A DNA stretch of 9,089 nt from Jatrophihabitans sp. GTDB lineage: Bacteria; Actinomycetota; Actinomycetes; Mycobacteriales; Jatrophihabitantaceae. The position numbers were made by a program, and so were the translations under genes. The notes under the pieces are model-generated. The model was not told the DNA's origin and ran no database searches. It worked only from the letters and a program-made list of their open reading frames with translations. Each line of letters starts with the position of its first letter. The stretch's first letter is position 1. The stretch is from contig SCQZ01000173.1 in the NCBI GenBank assembly GCA_004299665.1, positions 1 to 9,089 on the forward strand, in the 5' to 3' direction. Of this stretch, positions 4,841 to 9,089 are shown one piece after another.

Positions 4841-6274
4841 ATGGTCGAGACGGTCGCCGAGGGTCGGGTGAGGCCACGCGGCCGGTCGGTGATCACCTGG
4901 CTGCGGCGGCTCGAGTCGGCCACCCGGCCGGTCGATCCGCAGACCCGCGAGGCGATGTCGCGCCGCTGGGCCGAGCTGCCCGACCACGTGCGGACGCCTG
5001 CGCAGACGCTCGGGCGGATCGCGGTGGGCTGCGAGGGAACCCACGGGGTCTTCCCGCGCTGCAACCTGGCCTGCACCCCCTGCTACCACTCCCGGGACGC
5101 GAACCGGGTCGCGGTGAACGGCGCCCACACGCGGCGCGAGGTCGCCGCGCAGTTCGCGATGCTGCGCGAACGCCGCGGCCCCCGGGCGCACGCCCAACTG
5201 ATCGGCGGTGAGGTGAGCCTGCTGCCGCCGGAGGATCACGCGGCCGCGTTGCAGATCATGCGCGATCACGGCCGCGAGCCGATGAGCATGACCCACGGCG
5301 ACATCGACTACGCCTACCTGGAGCAGCTCGCCACCGGCCCCGACGGCCGTCGCCGGTTCCGGCGCCTCTCGTTCGCGGGGCACTTCGACATGCTCATGTT
5401 CGGCCGGCGCGGCATCGAGCGCCCACCGGACGAGGCGTCGTTGAACCCGTACCGCAAGCGCTTCGCCGACATGTTCGCCACGCTGCGGCGCGACCACGGC
5501 GTGCACTCGTTCCTGGCCCACAACATGACCGTGACGCCGGCGAACGTGGACCAGGTGGCGCAGGTGATCCGCGACTGCCACGGTTACGGGTTCGGCATGT
5601 TCTCCTTCCAGCCGGCCGCGTTCGTCGGCGACGATCATCGCTGGCACGAGACGTACCGGGACCTGACCGGCGACATCGTGTGGGAGCAGATCGAGGCCGG
5701 TGTCGGCACCCGGCTGCCATACCGGGCGCTGCAGGTCGGCGACGAGCGCTGCAACCGCACCGCCTACGGGTTCTACGTCGGCGAACGGTGGTTCCCGCTG
5801 CTCGACGACACCGACCCGGCGGACCTGCGCGTCCGCGATGCCTACCTCCGCCACCTCGGCGGGCTCAACTTCGCGGGACGGTCGGTGCCGTTGCTGACCG
5901 CGAAGCTGGTGCGGGTGGCGGCGACCCACCCGTCGCTGCTGGTCCTGGCGGCCGGCTGGACGGCCCGCCGGGCGCGGCGCGCCGGCCTGCGTTCGCTGCT
6001 GCGGCACCGGATCCGCCCGGTGGCCTTCACGATGCACTCGTTCATGGACGCCGCCGACGTGGCGCCGGCGTGGGCGGCGATGCAGCGCGGGCAGGAATGC
6101 ACCGAGCCACGGCTGCGCGCGACGCAGGAGCGGCTGCGGGCCTGCTTCTACACGATGGCCCACCCCGAGACCGGTGAACTGGTGCCGGCCTGCGTGCAGC
6201 ACGCCGTGCTCGACCCGGTCGAGAACGCGCAGCTGCGCCGGCTGCTGCCGCTGACGCCACGTCGGAGCGCCTGA
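4841..6274 (+). CDS. Radical SAM protein of a transferase-linked operon
   Basis: The 477-aa protein carries the radical SAM cluster motif CNLACTPC (C74, C78, C81; CxxxCxxC), which would bind a 4Fe-4S cluster and S-adenosylmethionine. IGGEVSLL (121-128) supplies the GGE motif that contacts SAM. Further cysteines at 246, 304, 420, 435 and 451 remain; the C-terminal piece CFYTMAHPETGELVPACVQH (435-454) could help hold an auxiliary cluster, which is inference. The substrate is unknown. The partners, TIGR04282- and TIGR04283-like transferases, are named in databases as rSAM/selenodomain-associated, but this protein is longer than the usual ArsS-type partner and shows no obvious selenodomain. The ATG at 4841 has a perfect-looking AAGGGG 5 nt upstream; an in-frame GTG at 4769 has none and would add 24 low-complexity residues. 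The stop overlaps the next start by one base. Confidence 0.88.
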   Translation: MVETVAEGRVRPRGRSVITWLRRLESATRPVDPQTREAMSRRWAELPDHVRTPAQTLGRIAVGCEGTHGVFPRCNLACTPCYHSRDANRVAVNGAHTRREVAAQFAMLRERRGPRAHAQLIGGEVSLLPPEDHAAALQIMRDHGREPMSMTHGDIDYAYLEQLATGPDGRRRFRRLSFAGHFDMLMFGRRGIERPPDEASLNPYRKRFADMFATLRRDHGVHSFLAHNMTVTPANVDQVAQVIRDCHGYGFGMFSFQPAAFVGDDHRWHETYRDLTGDIVWEQIEAGVGTRLPYRALQVGDERCNRTAYGFYVGERWFPLLDDTDPADLRVRDAYLRHLGGLNFAGRSVPLLTAKLVRVAATHPSLLVLAAGWTARRARRAGLRSLLRHRIRPVAFTMHSFMDAADVAPAWAAMQRGQECTEPRLRATQERLRACFYTMAHPETGELVPACVQHAVLDPVENAQLRRLLPLTPRRSA

Positions 6275-6918
6275 TGCGGGTCGCGGTGCTGATCATGGCG
6301 CGGGCCCCGCGTCCCGGCGCGGGCAAGACCCGGCTACGGCCGCGGCTGGGTGCCGACGGCTGCGCCCGGCTGCAGGCAGCGCTGCTGGAGCGGACCCTGC
6401 GGCTCGCCTGTCGGTTCGCACCCGGCGACGTCCACCTCGCCCTCGACGGCTCGTACCCGACGGCCGTGCCGGCCCGGCGCCTGGTCCAGCGCGGTGCCGA
6501 TCTGGGGGAGCGGATGCGTCACGCGGTCGGGGAGGTCACCGGGAGCCGCCCGCGACCCGTGCTGGTCATCGGTACCGACGCACCGACCCTGTCCGAACGG
6601 CAGCTGTCCGCGGCCGCCGCCGCCCTGTGCGACGACGACGTCGTCCTCGGACCCGCGCTGGACGGCGGGTACTACCTCGCGGGGGTGCGGGGGCCGTCGG
6701 CCGCGGACGCGGTGTTCGCGATCGAATCGGGGTTGTGGGGCGGGCCGGACGTGCTGGCCGCGAGCCGCAAAGCCGCCGTCCGGGCCGGGCTGCGCGTCAG
6801 CTTGTTGGAGCCGTTGCGCGACCTGGACACCCCGGCCGACGTGGACGCCCTGCTCGCCGACGATTGCCTGCCGCCGGAGCTGACGGCGTTGCTGCAACCG
6901 GTGGCGGCGCGGGCGTGA
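6274..6918 (+). CDS. TIGR04282-like transferase 1 (DUF2064, GT-A nucleotidyl/glycosyltransferase fold)
   Basis: The 214-aa protein has the nucleotidyltransferase-like signature ARAPRPGAGKTRLRPRLG (9-26), then LGERMRHAV (78-86), VIGTDAPTL (98-106), the strand GPALDGGYYLAG (126-137) and DLDTPADVDAL (183-193). These match the DUF2064 family called 'transferase 1, rSAM/selenodomain-associated'. The fold resembles CofC and other GT-A enzymes that handle NTP or NDP-sugars; the true donor and acceptor are not established. It is coupled to the upstream radical SAM gene by a TGATG overlap and has its own GGAG (6264-6267) 6 nt before the ATG. It overlaps the next gene by four bases. Length and motifs look complete. 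Confidence 0.88.
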   Translation: MRVAVLIMARAPRPGAGKTRLRPRLGADGCARLQAALLERTLRLACRFAPGDVHLALDGSYPTAVPARRLVQRGADLGERMRHAVGEVTGSRPRPVLVIGTDAPTLSERQLSAAAAALCDDDVVLGPALDGGYYLAGVRGPSAADAVFAIESGLWGGPDVLAASRKAAVRAGLRVSLLEPLRDLDTPADVDALLADDCLPPELTALLQPVAARA

Positions 6919-7649
6919 GCACCGTGTCGATCGTCGTTCCGACGCTGAACGAGGCCGACCGGATCACCGGCTGCCTGTCCCGGCTGCGCTCGGACTTCCC
7001 CGACTGCGAGCTCGTCGTCGTCGACGGCGGCAGCGACGACGGCACCGCGGCGCTCGCCGCAGCGCTCGCGCCCGTCGTGCCGAGCCCGGCCGGCCGGGCG
7101 GTGCAGCTGAACGCCGGGGCGGCCGCGACGCGTGGCGACGTGCTGTGGTTCGTGCACGCCGACACCAGGATCGACGCGGCGGCGCTGGGCCAGATCCGTG
7201 CGGCGCTGATCGATCCCCGGGTGGTGGGCGGCGGTCTGAGCCTGCGCTTCGACTCCCGCGGCCGCGCTCTGGACCTGCTGGCGCGCGCCTCGAACGCCCG
7301 GGCCCGGCGGTTGCACCACGTCTTCGGCGACCAGGCCATGTTTGTGCGGCGCAGCGGCTTCGACGCGCTCGGCGGGTTCCCGCCGTGGCCGCTGATGGAG
7401 GACCTCGAGCTGTCCCGTCGGCTGCACCGCCGTGGCCGGCTGGTGCTGCTGCCGGCCACGTCCACCGCCTCGGCGCGACGGTTCGAGGAGTTCGGCACCT
7501 GGCAAATGGTCGCGTTCATGCAGTACCTCAAGGTCCTCTACCTCGCCGGGGTACCGCCCGAGCGACTCGCCGACCGCTACCGGCGCGGTCCGCGCTTACC
7601 CCGTCCCCGACCCCACCTGGAGGTTGCCGATGCCCGCCCCGTCCCCTGA
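6915..7649 (+). CDS. TIGR04283-like family 2 glycosyltransferase (transferase 2)
   Basis: The 244-aa protein opens with the GT-A family 2 start VSIVVPTLNEADRI (4-17), followed by ELVVVDGGSDDGT (32-44), GRAVQLNAGAAATRGD (60-75) and FVHADT (79-84), which takes the metal-binding DxD position. Later come GDQAMFVRR (138-146), GGFPPWPLMEDLELSRRL (153-170) and SARRFEEFG (186-194). This order is that of 'transferase 2, rSAM/selenodomain-associated'. It probably transfers a sugar from a nucleotide donor; the acceptor is unknown. No transmembrane helix is obvious. The GTG at 6915 overlaps the previous stop as GTGA, implying translational coupling. The Pro/Arg-rich last 18 residues extend into the MFS gene's ribosome-binding site and start, giving a 20-nt overlap. 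Confidence 0.88.
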   Translation: MSTVSIVVPTLNEADRITGCLSRLRSDFPDCELVVVDGGSDDGTAALAAALAPVVPSPAGRAVQLNAGAAATRGDVLWFVHADTRIDAAALGQIRAALIDPRVVGGGLSLRFDSRGRALDLLARASNARARRLHHVFGDQAMFVRRSGFDALGGFPPWPLMEDLELSRRLHRRGRLVLLPATSTASARRFEEFGTWQMVAFMQYLKVLYLAGVPPERLADRYRRGPRLPRPRPHLEVADARPVP

Positions 7650-9063
7650 CGCGCCGTCCGCCCAGCGGCGGGTGAGCGAGGCCTCGATCGGCGCCCGGCT
7701 GGACGCCGCCCGGTGGCGGCCGCTGCACACCGTGATCTTGCTGGCGCTCGGCGCGGGGTGGTTGTTCGACTCGTTCGAGGTCCAGATGTTCTCCTCGGCG
7801 GTCGGGCCGCTGGGTGATCATTTCGGGGCGTCGACCTTCCAGCGGGACGCGGTGCTGGCCGTCTGGCTCGCCGGCATCCTGCTCGGTGCCCTGGCGGGCG
7901 GGCGGCTGGCCGACCGGTTCGGACGGCGGCGGCTGTTCGTCGCGACCCTGCTCTGGTACGCCGGCTTCACGGTGCTGACCGGGCTGTCCCCGGACCTCGG
8001 CGCGGTGTACGCGCTGCGGTTCCTCGCGGCGCTCGGTGTCGGCGCCGAGTACGCGATCGTGAACGCCGCGATCGCCGAGTTCATGCCGGCCCGGGTGCGG
8101 GGCAAAGCCAACGCGGTGGTGATGAACTTCTGGCCCGCGGGGGCGATCGTCGCGGGCGTGCTGGCCTACCTGGTCCTGGACACGCTGGCGCTGTCGGCGG
8201 CGACGTCCTGGCGTTACCTGTTCGTCCTCGGCGGGCTGCTGGCACTGATCGTGCTGTTCTTCCGCCGCCGCCTGCCGGAGTCGCCGCGATGGCTGGTCGC
8301 CCGTGGCCGGTTCGACGAGGCCGAACAGATCGTGCGGCACCTGGAGACCTCCGGCGTCGTGCGCGAGCGAACGGTCACGACCGCACCGCAGCTGCCCGTC
8401 CGCTCGGCCGTCGGCGAACTGGTACGCCGCTACCCCGGACGGCTCGCGCTGGGGGCGCTGCTCGACCTCGCCGAGGCGTTCGGCTACTACGGGCTGTTCG
8501 CGCTGCTGTCTGTGGTGGTGCTGCCGCAGGTGCACATCAGTCAGGCGGCGATCCCGCTGGTGTACATCGTCGGCAACGTCGGCGGCCTGGCCGGTGGCCT
8601 GGTGATGGCGGCGTTCTTCGACCGGGTCGGGCACCGCCGCATGGTCGGCGTCACCTATCTGCTCTCGGCCGGCGGGGTGGGGCTGCTGGCCGCGGCCACC
8701 GCCTCCGGCAACGCGCGATGGGTGATCGCCGCCTTCGTCGTGGTGAATGCCTTCGGCACCGCCGCCTGGACGTCGGCCTACCCGACGTTCACCGAACTGT
8801 TCCCGACCCACCTGCGCGGCGCGGGGGTCGGGACCTGCGTGGCGATCGGCCGCATCGGCGCGATCGTCGGCACGCTGGCGCTGCCCACTATCGCGGCCGG
8901 CCTCGGCGCCACCGCCTCCTACCTGCTGGTGGCGGTCTTCTGGCTCGCCGGCGTCGCCGGCATCGCCGTGTTCGCCGCCCGCGGCGGGACCGAGGGCGCG
9001 CGCCGCCCGCTCGAACTGATCGCCCCCTACCGCGGCGCGGCGACACAGGTGGAGGCCGCCTGA
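7630..9063 (+). CDS. 12-TM MFS transporter of the sugar/metabolite:H+ symporter type
   Basis: The 477-aa membrane protein has a short polar N-terminus and about twelve hydrophobic segments. Major facilitator motif A, GRLADRFGRRRL (91-102), is between TM2 and TM3. LRFLAALGVGAEYAI (129-143) is in TM4, RRRLPESPRWLVARGRFDEA (212-231) is the loop after TM6 typical of sugar-porter and NiaP-like members, and TELFPTHLRGAG (388-399) follows TM10. Asp47 and Glu50 in the TM1 segment (LFDSFE) may take part in proton coupling or substrate binding. Substrate and direction are unknown; operon position suggests import of a precursor or export of the product of the radical SAM and transferase genes. The ATG at 7630 has GGAGG (7619-7623) 6 nt upstream. 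The stop overlaps the next ATG by one base. Confidence 0.88.
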   Translation: MPAPSPDAPSAQRRVSEASIGARLDAARWRPLHTVILLALGAGWLFDSFEVQMFSSAVGPLGDHFGASTFQRDAVLAVWLAGILLGALAGGRLADRFGRRRLFVATLLWYAGFTVLTGLSPDLGAVYALRFLAALGVGAEYAIVNAAIAEFMPARVRGKANAVVMNFWPAGAIVAGVLAYLVLDTLALSAATSWRYLFVLGGLLALIVLFFRRRLPESPRWLVARGRFDEAEQIVRHLETSGVVRERTVTTAPQLPVRSAVGELVRRYPGRLALGALLDLAEAFGYYGLFALLSVVVLPQVHISQAAIPLVYIVGNVGGLAGGLVMAAFFDRVGHRRMVGVTYLLSAGGVGLLAAATASGNARWVIAAFVVVNAFGTAAWTSAYPTFTELFPTHLRGAGVGTCVAIGRIGAIVGTLALPTIAAGLGATASYLLVAVFWLAGVAGIAVFAARGGTEGARRPLELIAPYRGAATQVEAA

Positions 9064-9089
9064 TGCGGGTCGCGGTCTGCGGCGGGCCC
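9063..9089 (+). CDS. Start of a further operon gene, cut by the right edge
   Basis: An ATG overlaps the MFS stop as TGATG and is preceded by GGAGG (9051-9055) 7 nt upstream, so a real gene very probably begins here. Only nine codons are visible (MRVAVCGGP). They look like a first beta strand running into a Gly-rich turn, as in Rossmann, GT-A or metallophosphoesterase folds; no family can be assigned. It is the fifth plus-strand gene of the operon. Confidence 0.6.

Noticed and set aside
4748..6202. Upstream extension of the GDCCVxC frame across the radical SAM gene, giving a 554-codon minus-strand frame
   Set aside because: Only the last 69 codons resemble a known family; the rest is the complement of a well-supported radical SAM gene.
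7528..8811. 427-codon minus-strand open frame opposite the MFS gene
   Set aside because: Gln/Arg/Gly-rich translation without motifs; the plus strand encodes a clear 12-TM transporter.
1..9089. CRISPR array, tRNA, rRNA, transposase or attachment site
   Set aside because: No spaced repeat series, no tRNA-like cloverleaf segments, no transposase-like protein and no flanking inverted or direct terminal repeats were found around the abiEi region or elsewhere.

Overview
The window is very GC-rich, with strong G/C preference at third codon positions, GTG starts and start/stop overlaps. Together with the protein families (DUF4012, an LxxTG-type surface protein, an AbiEi antitoxin, a GDCCVxC-type protein) this points to a high-GC Actinomycetota chromosome. 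The genus cannot be told from sequence alone. There is no rRNA, tRNA, CRISPR array or insertion sequence.

Left part (1-3594), cell envelope: the 5' end of a FlaA1/CapD-like membrane-bound nucleotide-sugar epimerase/dehydratase runs off the left edge on the minus strand. Divergent from it is a small secreted protein with one Ig-like domain and an LSATG cell-wall sorting tail. A strong hairpin and a 12-nt tandem repeat follow, then a 643-aa single-pass DUF4012 protein. These genes fit a surface-polysaccharide or wall-decoration locus.

Middle (3595-4537), an apparent insert: a complete AbiEi-type antitoxin gene on the minus strand, with a dyad lying in its candidate promoter. The AbiEii nucleotidyltransferase toxin that should follow is missing. 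A 4-nt overlapping GTGA start that reads M-I-P-A suggests that only its first codons survive, abutting the DUF4012 stop codon. This stretch looks less GC-rich than its flanks.

Right part (4538-9089), metabolic cluster: a 69-aa, nine-cysteine GDCCVxC-family protein (minus strand) is divergent from a tightly coupled plus-strand operon. The operon encodes a 477-aa radical SAM protein, a TIGR04282-like transferase (DUF2064), a TIGR04283-like family 2 glycosyltransferase, a 12-TM MFS transporter, and the first nine codons of another gene. Every junction overlaps (1, 4, 20 and 1 nt), so the proteins are probably made together. The two transferase families are the 'rSAM/selenodomain-associated' transferases 1 and 2. 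Here they accompany a longer radical SAM protein than the usual ArsS-type partner, plus an all-cysteine GDCCVxC protein and an exporter-like MFS. This is the best candidate in the window for a little-described pathway, probably making and moving a small modified (glycosylated or nucleotidylated) metabolite; the product is unknown.
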